DNA from: Abelmoschus esculentus
Lineage: Eukaryota; Streptophyta; Magnoliopsida; Malvales; Malvaceae
Direction of reading: 5' to 3'
NCBI GenBank assembly: GCA_035048815.1
Contig: JAUCBN010000024.1
Coordinates: forward strand, 2,478,001 to 2,542,000
Length of the DNA: 64,000 bases
This document shows positions 46,346 through 59,599 of the stretch, piece after piece (position 1 is the stretch's first letter; each line of letters begins with the position of its first letter). The notes beneath the pieces are model-generated. The model worked only from the letters and a program-made list of their open reading frames with translations. It ran no database searches and was not told the DNA's origin. A program made the translations under genes and the position numbers.

Positions 46346-49300
46346 ATGGAGTCGTGTTGCTTGACGTTGAAAGCCAATTCTCATTTGGTGACTGTGAGGA
46401 AAAATGGGTTCAGCAATGGAGATAATGCATTTATGGGGGAGAGAATCAGAGGGAGTTTTAACAACAGTGCGTGGTTTAATCATGTGGCAAAGAGTCTGAG
46501 TGTTGATACTAAGAAAGAAATGAAGATCAAAACCGGTGCTTCTGCGATTCTTACATCGAATAATCCCAGAGAAGCCACGGTTTGTTTAGTTCTTTTCCTG
46601 TGTTCTCTGTGTCCTGTTGTTGTACTTGTTCATGTATTACATTTGTTTGATCATGGTTGATAACATGTTTGGTTTTAGACCGTGCAAGGACGTCGGTACC
46701 AGAGGCGAAAACTGGATCCCAAGAATGTGGCTTCGATCATATTGGGAGGAGGTGCTGGGACTCGTCTCTTCCCGCTTACCAAAAGGGCGGCTACGCCTGC
46801 TGTAAGGACTTATGATTTCTCTTATGCTAAGCTTGATTTCATGGAGGATTTGTCCATTTGTATTTGTGCTATGCTTGATGCTGAATTTGATGCTAACTTA
46901 GATTTTATGAGAATGTGATCTGTAGGTTCCGATCGGAGGATGTTATAAGCTCATCGACATTCCGATGAGCAACTGTATCAACAGTGGGATAAACAAAATC
47001 TTTGTTCTAACACAGTTCAACTCGGCTTCCCTCAATCGGCACCTTGCCCGCACATATTATGGAAATGGTATCAATTTTGGAGATGGATTTGTGGAGGTAT
47101 GTGATCCTTAAGGTTAGCAAAGATTGATCTGTAAACTTTGCATCGATTTATCTGATATAATTTCGAAGATCGATATAGAATTACAGAAAAACTGATGTTT
47201 TTTCGAGTAGATGGAATGAAATTATCGACTGAAACTCGTTTGATGAACAGGTTCTGGCAGCTACTCAAACATCAGGAGAAGCAGGGAACAAGTGGTTCCA
47301 AGGAACTGCAGATGCTGTGAGGCAATTTATATGGGTATTTGAGGTAGGAACTAAAAGTTTAATTTCCCTTTCACCTGAAAATGGTTGCAGATTCATGCAG
47401 TTAGTATTCGGTTCAACCCGAAATAGTACATGGTAAATCAAAATTGTTCTTGTAGGATGCAAAGAACAGGAACATCGAGAACGTGATCATCTTGTGCGGG
47501 GATCATATGTATCGAATGGATTATATGGACTTTCTACAGGTACAAATTTGTTTTGCTTGATTCGAGTTGTGTTCTTTAGCATAGCTAAAAGCTGCACTAA
47601 CATACTGCAATGCATAACAGAATCACGTCGACAACAATTCCGATATTACGATTTCATGTGTGACCATGAACAACAGGTTTTCGATCTTCTTGTTTTATAA
47701 ATGTAGTTTTCTCAAAGTTGTATATATGCTTTCATCTAAGAAGCTGAACATCGATCATTAATCGCTTTCCAGCCGTGCATCTGATTATGGACTGGTGAAG
47801 ATCGACGGAAGGGGACGTATCGTCCAGTTTTCCGAAAAGCCAAAGGGTGCTGATTTGAAAGCTATGGTAACTAGTAGTTTTTTGTGTTTCTGAATTTTAG
47901 CAACAAACATTGAGATACTGTTCTATTTACTTGCTCTCTACGTATGTAACCGGCGAACATTTTCTCGACTGATACCACTTTTCCTTTATAATTCTCCACA
48001 GCAAACAGATACCACTCTTCTAGGGTTGTCTCCCCAAGAAGCCTTGAAATCCCCTTACATTGCATCAATGGGAGTCTATATATTTAAGACAGAAGTTCTA
48101 TTAAAGCTTCTGAGATGGAGATTTCCTGCTTCCAATGACTTCGGGTCCGAAATCATCCCTGCTGCAATTGAGGAACATGATGTCCAGGTAAGAGCTATAG
48201 AAATGGAAATTTCAGTTGTCTAAGATGTTTCTCGGCCTTTGCTAACACGAGAGCCGAGTTCATTTACCGGTGAGGCTTCATGCCGAGCACCGAATCTTAC
48301 CGGCAAAAGAAGCCAGCTCTTCGACATTGCATCTTAGTGCCTCTCATATCGTATGCAGGCATATATTTTCAAAGACTACTGGGAAGATATTGGGACCATA
48401 AAGGCCTTCTATGAAGCCAATATAGCACTCACTGAAGAGGTTGGTATTAATGCCAGATACATGTGAAACTCGTATACGATTTCGTTCGTTTATTGTTCGA
48501 ATAAATTTAACCTCTGTCAATCATCTGTCCAATGCAGGTTCCTAAGTTTGAGTTTTATGATCCAAAGACACCTTTCTATACATCTCCTCGATACTTACCG
48601 CCGACGAAAATCGATAAATGCAGGGTACGATTGTGTACTTTTGGATTCCAACTGTGACACTTCATTTTCTTCCATCTCACGTTTCGTTCTGCTAATGCAG
48701 ATTAAAGATGCACTAATCTCCCATGGATGCTTCCTGCGGGAATGTACTGTCCAACACTCGGTAATCGGTGAACGTTCCCGTTTGGACTCCGGTGTTGAGC
48801 TGCAGGTGAATAATCACAATTTCCTTGTTTAAACTAAATCGATTGCCTTCAAACTTTATAATTCGATCAGTTATTGTTCAACTCCTTCCTATCCATAGGA
48901 CTCAGTTATGCTGGGAGCAGACTATTACCAAACTGAAACCGAAATCGCATCTCTACTAGCCGACGGTAGGGTCCCGATTGGAATTGGACACAATACCAAA
49001 ATCAGGTAACGTATTTAAACATGTTGAACAAATTTCAACTGTATGATGACATATTCGCGATCTTGTCGTTCTGAAACACATATCATTTTCTTTGCCAGGA
49101 ACTGCATTATCGACAAGAATGCTCGGATAGGAAAAGACGTGATCATCGCGAACAAAGATGTAAGCGAACTATCCTCATCCGTTCGGTCATTCATTCATTC
49201 ATTCATTCATTCATTCATTCATTCATTCATTCATTCATTCATGCCGTTTCTGTACACATAAACAGGCTGCATTTACAAAACATCATTAAACCGCTGTTTC

Positions 49301-49410
49301 ATTTATAGGGTGTTGAAGAATCGGATAGGCCGGACGAAGGATTTTATATCCGGTCCGGAATCACCGTCATAGTAGAGAAGGCCACGATTAAAAACGGCAC
49401 TGTTATATAA
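46346..49410 (+). CDS. ADP-glucose pyrophosphorylase large subunit, plastidial
   Basis: AGPase makes ADP-glucose from glucose-1-phosphate and ATP, the committed step of starch synthesis in plastids; the large subunit tunes regulation of the heterotetramer. Fourteen exons (46346-46579, 46679-46801, 46926-47096, 47251-47343, 47456-47539, 47621-47676, 47773-47866, 48002-48187, 48359-48439, 48538-48624, 48701-48805, 48899-49005, 49099-49159, 49309-49410) keep phase and give 527 residues. The N-terminal 70-80 residues are Ser/Asn-rich, a transit peptide. The nucleotide-binding loop is LGGGAGTRLFPLT (residues 100-112). Also visible are PMSNCINSGI, FQGTADAVRQF, CGDHMYRMDY, FSEKPKG, SPYIASMGVY, DFGSEIIPAA and DYWEDIGTI. 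The C-terminal beta-helix ends IKNGTVI. Residues around the catalytic site are intact. MESCC is taken as start because relatives begin alike; an in-frame ATG 57 bp upstream would extend it. Which APL paralogue it is was not settled. Confidence 0.95.
49188..49242. repeat. (ATTC)n microsatellite in the last AGPase intron
   Basis: About 13 perfect CATT/ATTC units within the intron between exons 13 and 14 of the AGPase gene. Confidence 0.92.
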
Positions 49411-51034
49411 GCGGATGATACATTACTTCCACAGACAGCTCCAAGCTTGGAATTCGAAGGGGCACTATCGAAATCTGTGGTGGCCGGACGAGGTTCTGAA
49501 GGTGGCGTTTGCAGCATGCTGCCTCGGACAAGCAAAGCTGCATTCTGTGACTTACTTATATGTAAATTATTGGTTGTTTTTGCAGTGTAAAGTAATAGAT
49601 TTCATCTACGTTGGCAAAATAAATCAGGTGGCTAAGGCTAAGCACAAAGCATCCCCTTGGTGCTTTCTACTAGTAGTGGAGTATCTGTTGAGAAGACTTA
49701 ATAATCAATGCTTATAATTATGTCCCTTTGATGCTTTTAATGTTTCCCTCTTCTTCGGACCGGATGGAAAATTTTATGTTAAAAAATAAATTTATAAAAA
49801 AATAATAAAAAGCGAAAATAAATTTATTAATGAAAATATATATAAAAAATTTATTAGTTAATTTTTTAATTATTTGAATTTAAAAATTATTAAAATATAT
49901 GGTGTAATTCATTCAAATGACTCGGGATCGAGCATCATGTATGTATGGTGTGTGTGCCTATTAAAAAATTAAAAAATAAACAGATACTAACTTGCGATCA
50001 CATCGACATAATAAAAAAAATTAAATTTTACATTAACTGATTGATCTAAGTAATAAATAGTTTAATATTATTTAATTATATTTTAAGCTCGAAATTTTAT
50101 ATAAAAAAAATCTATATATTTTATATTTTATTTTAGATTAATTGAATAATAAACCTGTGAAAAAGATATCAAATAGATCTGCTCGTTTATCTCATCTGTC
50201 AAAAATAACGAAAAACAATTTCTCTGAGTCCAAAGCTTCACAACGGAGAGTCCTTCGAGGTCAGCCTTTTCTCTGCTTCAAAAATATATGCTTAAATGCG
50301 TTGTTTTTCAATGATCTAAACTCATTTTTCCGTAAGCATTATATCGGTTTTAGTTGATTCTTTGTTTTCAATTATTCATGCTTTGTAAAACCCTAGATTT
50401 GATTGTTCTGAAATTGGATTTTCAGGGTTTTTTTTCTATGAACACTAAGTTGTCGTTTGCTCGGTGAGAAAGCTGATTTGAAAGTTCTGAACCTCGTGTT
50501 CTTTTTGGTATCTCTGGATTTTGAGTGATGGGTGTTGATTATTTGTTGCATTAGTCATATATCTGTTCCAAGATTCTGGCCATGGAATCAATTTTTTTTT
50601 TATTTTTCTTTAACAAGCATAACATGAGGGTATTCTCTAATTGTAGTCATTTTTTGGTTAAACCACCGGTATCCAACCTATTGACTGACTAATTTGGATC
50701 GTGTACTGCATAACGGTGCTATGGAGTGACCCTCCTAATCTATTTGCTCCATTCACAATGTCAGTATTCGAACTACCAACTGGTTATTGGTTCTAATTGT
50801 ATTCATTGATTGAGAATTGTAAGCTATCTTTTTGTTCATGGTCAATCATTAGTGGTGATATCTGATGATTTACTGCTAGTAATAGTGCTTAAACTGCTGG
50901 AGTGTTTAATTTAAGTATGGAGTTTATCAGTGTGTACTTATAACTATGATGTTTTTGTTGGGAACTTAATGAATCTTTGTGCTTAAGTTGATTGGGTTCT
51001 TCTCTTATGATGTTGGATTTGAAGCTCATATTGA
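49411..51034 (+). other. AGPase 3' flank and RER1 leader region
   Basis: 49411-49760 is probably 3' untranslated sequence. 49780-50140 is AT-rich spacer. From about 50200 a leader-like stretch begins (CACAACGGAGAGTCC), followed by a likely long leader intron up to the RER1 start. No protein found. Confidence 0.4.
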
Positions 51035-52061
51035 ATGGAGGGAATTGGAAGCGACGGTGCATCGGCTGCCTCACCTTTGCCTCGATTGGGGCATGATACT
51101 TGGAGGATGTATCAGTATTATCTAGATAAGACTACACCGCATACAACTTATAGATGGATCGGGACTCTTGTTATAGCAGCTATCTACTGTTTGCGGGTCT
51201 ATTCTATTCAAGGGTTTTACATAGTTTCATATGGCCTTGGGATCTACCTGCTGAATTTGCTTATTGGTTTTCTGTCTCCTCTGGTTGATCCTGAACTTGA
51301 AGTCTCCAATGGGCCTCTACTGCCGACGAAAGGTTCAGATGAATTCAAGCCATTTATTCGTAGGCTACCCGAGTTTAAGTTCTGGTAATTAAAACTTCTA
51401 TATTGCTTCTCAACTGTAATGATGCTTTATGGGCAATTTATTGATGCTGGTGTTCTAGTATATGTTCTGTGCTGAAATTTGTGATATGTTTATTAAAGGA
51501 AACAACTTACCAAAACACGCCATCTATGTTTTTTAGATCGATGTGAGTATATATGTGGAGGAAATGCTTGAAATCGTTTGCTTGTACTGTCAATTCAATT
51601 TATTTGCCTTAGTCAAATTCATCCAATTGAAAGTGTGCTGTCTAGCTTTAAATTCATAAAAGTTTGCCTTTGTTGAATCAGCATTTGTGTATAATTTTTG
51701 CAGGTACTCCATGACAAAGGCTTTCTGCATAGCATTCGTTATGACTTTCTTTTCCTTATTTGATGTTCCTGTCTTTTGGCCTATATTACTCTGTTACTGG
51801 ATTGTTCTTTTTGTTCTTACAATGAGACGTCAGATTGCACACATGATCAAGTACAAGTATATCCCCTTGAACATCGGAAAGCAGGTGAGCTTCCTATCGA
51901 GTGTGTTTTTCGTATACTTTTAATTACTAGAGGCAACTGGGATGAGTCTCCAACATTTATATACTTGAAAGATCACATTATGTTTCTTCCATATTTGACA
52001 GAAGTACACTGGTAAGAAAGCTTCTGCAAGTAGCAGCGGCTCCCGCTCCCGTGGGGATTAA
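51035..52061 (+). CDS. RER1: RER1 family ER-retrieval receptor
   Basis: RER1 proteins cycle between cis-Golgi and ER and return escaped ER membrane proteins by COPI. Three exons, 51035-51384, 51704-51884 and 52002-52061, give 196 residues, the family length. Conserved stretches are [58 protein letters not shown] and WIVLFVLTMRRQIAHMIKYK. Four hydrophobic segments are visible (about 43-60, 62-82, 124-140 and 143-160), matching the W-shaped topology. The tail KYTGKKASASSSGSRSRGD is basic and Ser-rich and may carry COPI sorting information. Each intron border keeps the frame; the first splits a Trp codon. Confidence 0.94.
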
Positions 52062-53567
52062 AGATTGTGCCGGGCAGTTCACCGGAAAGGCGTTATGGAT
52101 TTTGTAGTAACATCCCAGAAGTGAAACATTACCCGGTTATGAAGATTTGATACACAAGTTTTTTGAGATTGAGATTATTTTCCAGTAAATTTGTACAACA
52201 CAGTATTGTTACATTCATCTGATATTCTCTATATGTAGAAGCTATTTGTCAGGAAGGAGATTGAATTTCTTGTCATCGGTCATCATCGGCAGATTACGAC
52301 CGTTGATTTTCATTATTAAGCACACAGTATAAATCAAAGAATGAAGTTTTCGACCCCAAATTCGTCACAATGGCAAAGTAAAACATATTTTTTAAAGTTT
52401 CGTCTCTTATGATTTTTAGAAGAATAGTATTCAATGAATTTTTCAAATTGTATATTTTTTTTCTTCCTTAAAGAATTTTCCCACAAGTTTTTTATCTTAC
52501 CTGTACTGAGTCTGATTATTTCCAACAGTTTCTAAACCTCAAATGAAGTGCTTGAATTCAAGTTCAATGCTGACAATGTTGCAGAGGAAAGTCCTCAGGA
52601 TTCCTGTTCCAAGGTACAGACAAGCACTGGACTTTCACTTGCTCCCAACAAATTTCACATATATTTACAGAATCTTTGTGGGATTTTTTGCTTCTTTTTA
52701 TTCCTTGATTGCAGTATGTGAAAGCAAGGAAAATTTACAACAGGAAAATGGACCCCAAGAAAGCGAAAAGGCAATATCATCTTTCACAATCAACACAAAA
52801 CAAAGAGAATCAAAGAGATCTTGCCTGCGGATGAGCCCAGGGCCACCCCTTTCACCTTTACTTATGGCTTGAAAATGAATGAAAGCTAAGGCTCCTGTGG
52901 TTCCAAGAACAAGTAGTTGCAGGCAACCCCTCTTCAGTGGTCCCTGCCACAGCCGCAACCTGTACCGAAAACTCCCCCTTCTCGCATTCATTAAAACAAG
53001 TGGTACTTGTTCTCATGGTTGTACACAAACAGGACTTGATTGTCCGGTTCAACCGGAATTCGGACAAGCCATTGTGCATACAAATTCTACTCCTTGGTCC
53101 TCATTTGTGCAGTTGTGCACTAATTATCAGGGTCTTAATCAGCATATATTACTCAATCACAAAAGGGAGCCAAAGGTGGTCCACTTGTAGGTTACTGCTA
53201 CAAGTTGACACTTAGTCTTAATCCAACAAGGAAACAACTTGTTGCTAATGGATTTAAAGCCTTTGCATTCCCTTTTTGTGGTGATTAATGCTTACTCTAC
53301 TCCAGTTTTATTTGCAGTGAAAATTGAAATTAACTGTTTAATTGTTGAAACAGGTGGAATTGAACTACTCTGATCTTTTCCTAGCAATATAGCTTGTGAT
53401 TGTAAACATGCAACTTGAACAAGAGAAAGCTTATTCATACCATTTCAGAGTATACATACATACATACATATATTATATACCTTATGTGCCTAATGAAGCA
53501 AAAAAGAATCAAAATCAAAGGCATCTTGAATTATCTCAAACTCTAATCATCAACTAATATTCTGGTT
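52062..53567. other. Spacer with unexplained coding-like patch
   Basis: 52062-52330 is likely the RER1 3' end. 52540-53210 is less AT-rich and has several overlapping frames of about 100 codons on both strands, but none resembles a protein I know and no consistent exon set emerges. It could be a diverged gene relic, a non-coding transcript or old transposon. A short CATA repeat lies at 53454-53470. Confidence 0.35.
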
Positions 53568-55498
53568 TCACATCTCCATCTTTAGGCCACTTGCTTCAAT
53601 GGAGCCTGCATAAATCACATCAGACAGATCAGAGAAAAAGGTATTTCATCCCACTCAAAAGTATTTTCATGGTTGCCAGTTCAATCCTCTAAGGAACTCA
53701 TTAGCGTATGATATGTTTGCTTAGTCTTATCTAAACTGAATAATCAAAAGGAGAAAAACTTAGTGCTTTTCATTGAATGAAATCTATGGTTTTGTGATCG
53801 TTGTGGAGTTGAAAATGACAGAAAGTTTTCCTTTAAAGTAACTTTCTTCAATTAAATCATTGTCATGGGACACTGTTCTTCCTTAGCAAAGTCATTAAAC
53901 AAAATGTGGGGTTTGTGTTATGTCTCTATCAGCATTAGCTAAAACACATTTTATGTCTGGAAAACATTAACAAAGGTTAGGTACCTGTAAATGCCACATT
54001 GTAAAGATTCTGCAATTCAACATCCCATGTTGCAGAGGGTTGAATTTGCTGCATTCCGGTGAAACAGGATGTGTCGAGAAATGATGTGTCTGGGATCGAT
54101 ATGGGAGCACTTATCGTTCTTCGGAGTGCCATATCAGAAGAGTTGATTCCCATTTCCACTCCACCACTAGAAACCACTTGTTGAATTGGATTGAACTGAA
54201 GATAAGGAGGGTGGTTTTCCAGTTCCGGTGCCATGTTCCCAACCGTTGGGAAATTAGTAGTACAAGAGGGAAACACATCTTTGGCATAAAGATTGTCGAT
54301 GTCTAAGTCGAGCCTGGGATTTACAGCAGCTAGTTTCATAGACAAAAACTGCAGATTTCGAACATAAAAGCACCAAAATTAGCTGATAGTTCATAAATGT
54401 TAATGAATACATGTCATATACAACTCCATATGTTCATTTTTTTCGACCTTTACCTCGACTTGTCGTTGTAGAGATTGAACATAGTTGATGATTTCATCAA
54501 GCATTCCAGCTTTGCCTGTGATTTTGTTACATCCAGGAACTAAATCTTGCAGATACTTCATTCTTTCACTGATTTTCTCCCTTCTAACCTACATAATTAA
54601 CATAATTAAAACATTAGTATCTCTGATTTACACTGATAGAGACATGAAACAACAATGGAAAACACATACTACAAATTTCACTCACTCTCTCGGCTAAACT
54701 GTGGCTATCGGTCGCTTGACCTCGGCGTGCCCGGACGTGAATATAATCGGGCTTTTGAACCTCGGAAACCTTTGAATTCACTTTGGAAGTATCACCGGAA
54801 GTTTCCTTCTTGTTGTTATTGCTTTTGTTGGTGTTTGGCCCTGTAATTTTGGACTCTCCTTCTTCTTCACTTGCTTTGATCCTCTTGGAGTCATCTTCTG
54901 CAACAATCTGGACATAATAATCCAAAGGGAAACTCCAATTTAATGGCTGCTTAGAGTAATGATATGTGGTAAATGAAGAAATACAGCAACATACCTTTGA
55001 GTTCTGTAACTTGTCAACTTTCCTTTTCTTGAAGCTTTCTCTTCCAGCAGCTGAACTCATCTTCTCTAAGTTGGTCTTGACCTCCACCGCCGCCGCCGCC
55101 ACGGCTGGCGGGCAGCTGGAAGTTCTAGAAATGGCGTGATTCATATCGAAACTCTGTCCAATACCATACCCACACGGACCCAACCCCATGGCTCCCATGC
55201 CAACCTTTCCCAACTCAGGCCAGGCGGTCTCCAAACCAGGATCGGGCTTCAGTTGCCGAGTCATCACCATGCCGGATAACACAGAGTCGCTGCCACCGGC
55301 AGCGACGCTCATCAAACAACCCTGTTGAAAGCCGTCTAGGTGGCCAGTTTGGCTCGAAAACACCCCACTCAACTCACTGAAATAACTTTGCTGCTGCTGT
55401 TGCTGAAACTGTTGCTCTTGCCATTTCAAGCGAGCCCTTTGTCTCTCGAGCACCGTCATGTCGGAACACTGTAACATCTCCGGCAACACTCTATTCAT
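53568..55498 (-). CDS. bHLH transcription factor, CIB/HBI1 (BEE-related) subgroup
   Basis: Five exons on the minus strand (55498-54995, 54907-54686, 54588-54454, 54348-53985, 53605-53568) give 420 residues with matching phases. This subgroup (CIB1/bHLH63, HBI1, bHLH49/74-like) links cryptochrome and hormone signals to growth or flowering in the nucleus. The N-terminus MNRVLPEMLQCSDMTVLERQ and a poly-Gln run come first. A KKRK nuclear signal lies near 158. The bHLH spans about 225-290: DYIHVRARRGQATDSHSLAE, then RVRREKISERMKYLQDLVPG, then KAGMLDEIINYVQSLQRQVE. His, Glu and Arg needed for E-box/G-box contact are present. The last 12-codon exon gives GSIEASGLKMEM, the subgroup's usual ending. 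Exact ortholog unknown. Confidence 0.92.
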
Positions 55499-55509
55499 GT
55501 CTCGGACAC

Positions 55510-57480
55510 TCAAAAACACAAAAGAAAAGGAACCCCCAAAACCAAACAACAAGATTTGTAGTTGTAATCTTTCATAAAAAAAAGATTTGTAGTTGTAGTA
55601 AATGAACAAGTTCTGGCAGGTTTGGTATCTGAGCTCATGCGTAACAGTAACACGAGTTCATTGTGAGGGATAGTACCATATAACCATAAACTTATATGAT
55701 CTTATTATTGTTCTGGCAAATTCCTGGATACTTTCGGCAAGAAAGAAAGAAGAGGATAATAAAAAGTGTTTTTAAGGGCGAAGATGCGAGGGAGAAGGGT
55801 GTATTTATAAAGAATACAAACCATTTTATTTTTTTCTCTATGTATATTCTACGTAAAAAAAAAAATTAAGTTTGATATTTATAATTAAATTTAATATTAA
55901 GCTTATTATTTAATATAAATGATTCTTTAATCGTTATAATGATTATTAAATTATAATTTAATTATTAAAAATAATTAATTATTATAACAGTTAACTGTTG
56001 TGAATCCGTAATTAATATAATTTTTAATAAATATTATATTTTTTAAAAAATATTTAAAAGAGAAACTTTAATATCAAATTTTATTTTATATTTAAATAGT
56101 TTTATAATGATTAATTAATAAAAAATGTTAATTATTATTTTTAACAGTTAGTTAATCGAAATCGTGTAACCTTAAAATTATTATAGAGTAACACGATTTC
56201 TAAAAATATTTAGGAGTATTTAAGACGTACATATCTATATAGAAAATAATAATAATTAAATAAATGATATTTTATCCAAATGTATGGTCCTCATGTCCTG
56301 GATAACTTATTATAATTCAAGATCTCACGTTGTCCCAACAACTGCATCAGAAATTTAGGTTAATTTGAATTTCTTTAGATATATTTTTTAATTTCTTTTA
56401 TAACAAAATGATATTATTTCAACCTATATTAAACATTAAAATAAATATATTAAAATGATATCATTTTACATTTAACAGTCTACTATATTAACATAAAAAT
56501 AAAGTAATAATATTAATTTATAGTTTAATAATATTTTTATATAATATTAAAGTTTAATACTATTTTTATCCGTATTTAAATGAATGGATCACGATACATC
56601 ATTGTCAATGTCTCGTTTATGTTCAGATATGGGTCCCGCATAGGGAGGCGAAACGGAAACCTTGCCTCTTTTACGTCCCCACCCCCACATGATCGCTTAC
56701 ACGTGGCACTACGTCATATCTTGATCTGACATATTTACTTCCTACGTGTCCAAACGGGGTTCTGTTTCGGCAACTGGCTACATTTGGACTACCGGGGGAA
56801 CGTCGTAAGATATTACGGCGGACAGCTTACATTGACTTCATCTTCCACTCTCACATACTGCGCGTGTAGAAAACCGGCTACAGTCCATCATCCACTGGTA
56901 ATAAACGACCTCACCTAGCGCGTAGAAACTAGAATTGCAAAAATAATTCCGTTGATGATCCTCTTCCTCCCTTTCAAAATGGCTTTGCAAGTAGGTTTAT
57001 TGAACGGAATAACGGGTGTAAATAGATTATTGGTGTTTAAAATTATTAGATTTGATTATTTACTTATTTAAATAAAAGTATCGAATAATTTTAAATAAAT
57101 TATTTGATTAGGCCCGATATTCGACTTGATAATAATTGGGTTGAACTTGGGTTAATTTTTTTTAGTTATTGTGTACTTGATCTGATTAACTTTAATTTAT
57201 ATATTATAATTTTAAATTATAGTTTTATTATAGTTTTTTTAATATTTATATAAAAAATTAAATTTAAATCTTCAAATTAATTTTATATTTATATTATATA
57301 TTTTTATTTTTTAAAAATTTTAAATATATTTTTATTAGTTTGTTAATACGAAAGAAAAGAAACGATATTAATATTTTTAATGCTACTTTAGTGATAAATT
57401 TTAATAAATATATGTATACATATTTTAAAATTAACTTTAAATCATAGATCTTTATGTTTGATCATGTATTATAAAATTTT
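55510..57480. other. bHLH promoter side and AT-rich intergenic DNA
   Basis: The first 300 bases are leader and promoter of the bHLH gene. At 56600-56960 a GC-richer patch contains CACGTGG-type G-box cores (TACACGTGGC near 56700), but no gene. The rest is AT-rich. Confidence 0.4.
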
Positions 57481-57488
57481 AAAATTTA

Positions 57489-57640
57489 TGGTAACCGGTA
57501 ATGAATACCCCTGATTGTAATGAATATGTACCCGTTACCAGATTAGTCGGGTAACCGCTAATGAATACCCCTAATTGTAATGAATCAGGTACCCGTTACC
57601 AGATTATTCGGGTAATCGGTAATGAACGCCTCTAATCGTA
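57489..57640. repeat. Short tandem repeat, period about 61 bp
   Basis: Two and a half copies of a unit beginning GTAACCGGTAATGAATACCC and containing GTACCCGTTACCAGATTA. The unit also holds inverted words (GGGTAAC/GTTACC). Confidence 0.7.
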
Positions 57641-57649
57641 ATTGGGTTT

Positions 57650-59190
57650 TCATTGGCATATTCACTTTAAATTAATGATTTAGGGTTTAGGTTTTAGAGT
57701 TTAATGTTAGGAGTTGGGGTTAGGGATTAGAAAATTAGGGGTAAGATGCGTCGTTAAGATTTAGGGTTTAAGACATAAAAAAATAAAGTTAAAATTTAAA
57801 TTTTAAATTTATAAAAAAAATAATATGGGTACGAAAATATATACGATTAAAGGACCAATAATTTATACTCCAAAATAATTCTATTTTCTTAGTTGAGCTT
57901 TGATTTTTTAAAATTTTATCTTAATTTACAATTATTTACAGATATCTATATAAATATTTATATTTTTTTATATTCAATTTTTATATTATATTTATAATAT
58001 TTTAAATTAAATTTCTCGTATCGTATTTATTATAATAGTAGTAGTAGCTATGTACTCAAAACTGGTGGGAACAAATCCAGAGAAGATGAAGGCTACTTCC
58101 ATTATCACTAAAAAAGAAATGGCCCCTCTCACCATCTCCCCAATAACTTTTATTTTTATTATTTTTATCATAATTTTATTTATTATTTATTTATATATTA
58201 TATTTTCCATGATCTTATGCCCCACAACAAAGGGCAAATGCAGCCTCTCCTTCTCTATCCCATTTCTTCCACCACTTTACCTTATTTTGGTCCTTTTCAA
58301 TAGAAAACCACCCTTTAATACTCACTCCTAATAATAAGTCTATATTCGATAGTTTCAGACACGATACAAAGATAAAATAGTGCAAATTTTGAGTTTAATG
58401 TTCGGAGTATTACGCTATATTTATTATTAAGGATGAATATCTGATTCGAATTTAATATTCGATCGGAATTGTATTTATAGTGGGAAAAAGAAATAGTTGT
58501 AGACTTGTAGTGCACTTGGATGAGTTAAGGGGATGAAAATGATCTTCCTACAAGCCTGAATGAGACATCTTAAGAAGCTGCATTGCTGCTCTGTGACAAT
58601 GTGGTCCTGTGAGATTCAATGGCTAACAAAATTTTGAGCTTATGGCTAAGCCATAGGGTCTACGATCGACCATCGAGGATCTAAAATTAAATGCAATGGG
58701 TTATATTGGTAAAGTTATAGTTATTCAAATTTCGATAATTTCAGAGTAAATCAGACGTAAAATTTTATGTTGGGTAATCTTATAAAATTTTAAAAGATCG
58801 AACTTTATATTATTAAGAAGGTAAAATAAAATTTTAATAAAAATATATATTTTTTTCCTGAATAATAATAGAAGTGAGAGAGATGGGTGAGTGGGAGGAG
58901 GCAATGAAATATTTGAGGAGATCCTATGTCAAAGGTGTGTCCATTATCAATGTTTTAAGAGAAATAAATAAAAGAAGACATCATTCTATTCATGGAGTTG
59001 TCTTCATCGGATACTGTTCTGTCTCTTGTTGGGTATTGACGGTAAGGGTGATAGGATATCTGGACTCCATGCCCTACCGCTCTCACGAGTCACATTGAAT
59101 GCAAACGATGTGCCCTGGGCATTCGGTTCCCTTTTCCTTACAGAAGAGGATTCCCGGTGGGCATTGGCTAAGAAGCTCTGGTTTTTCATA
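57650..59190. other. Intergenic, no gene recognised
   Basis: 57670-57830 carries degenerate telomere-like words (TTTAGGGTTTAGG, GGTTAGGGATTAG) similar to those at 62.3 kb. 58860-59200 is of more balanced composition with short frames on both strands that resemble nothing known; no convincing hairpin precursor was seen. Confidence 0.35.
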
Positions 59191-59209
59191 GGATGGTAAT
59201 TTGATCCAT

Positions 59210-59575
59210 TCTTGTCGGATCCGACCTGATTCGATCTGATTGAAATAAGTTTTTTTTATTATTAAAAATCTTGTTTGGGTCGGATTAGATCAGTGATCAA
59301 AAAATAAAACTGGATCGGGTTGATTTTAGGGTGAAAATTTTACGATCCGATCAATTTGATATATTTATATATTTTTTATATTTTTATTAATTTTTTGGGT
59401 CAGGTTGGGTTTATTCAGGTATTTTATTAGAATATCAAGGTCGGATCAAGGTTAGGTTATGATTTTTACAATATCGAATCGGGTTAGGAATAAAAAAAAT
59501 ATTAAGATCAAGCCGGGATCGAATCAAAAAATTTAAAGTTTCAGATAGAGTCGAAGTGGCCAAAAACTCGACCCG
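59210..59575. repeat. GATCGGGT-rich degenerate repeat
   Basis: Recurrent GGATC/GATCGGGTT/GGTCGGAT words and an end CTCGACCCGAGATCCCTA suggest an old non-autonomous DNA element similar in style to the TTCGTTTATG-rich one at 25 kb. Ends are not defined. Confidence 0.35.
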
Positions 59576-59599
59576 AGATCCCTAATTTTTTCATATTTC

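Noticed and set aside
58860..59200. microRNA precursor
   Set aside because: No known mature miRNA sequence and no convincing long stem was found by eye.
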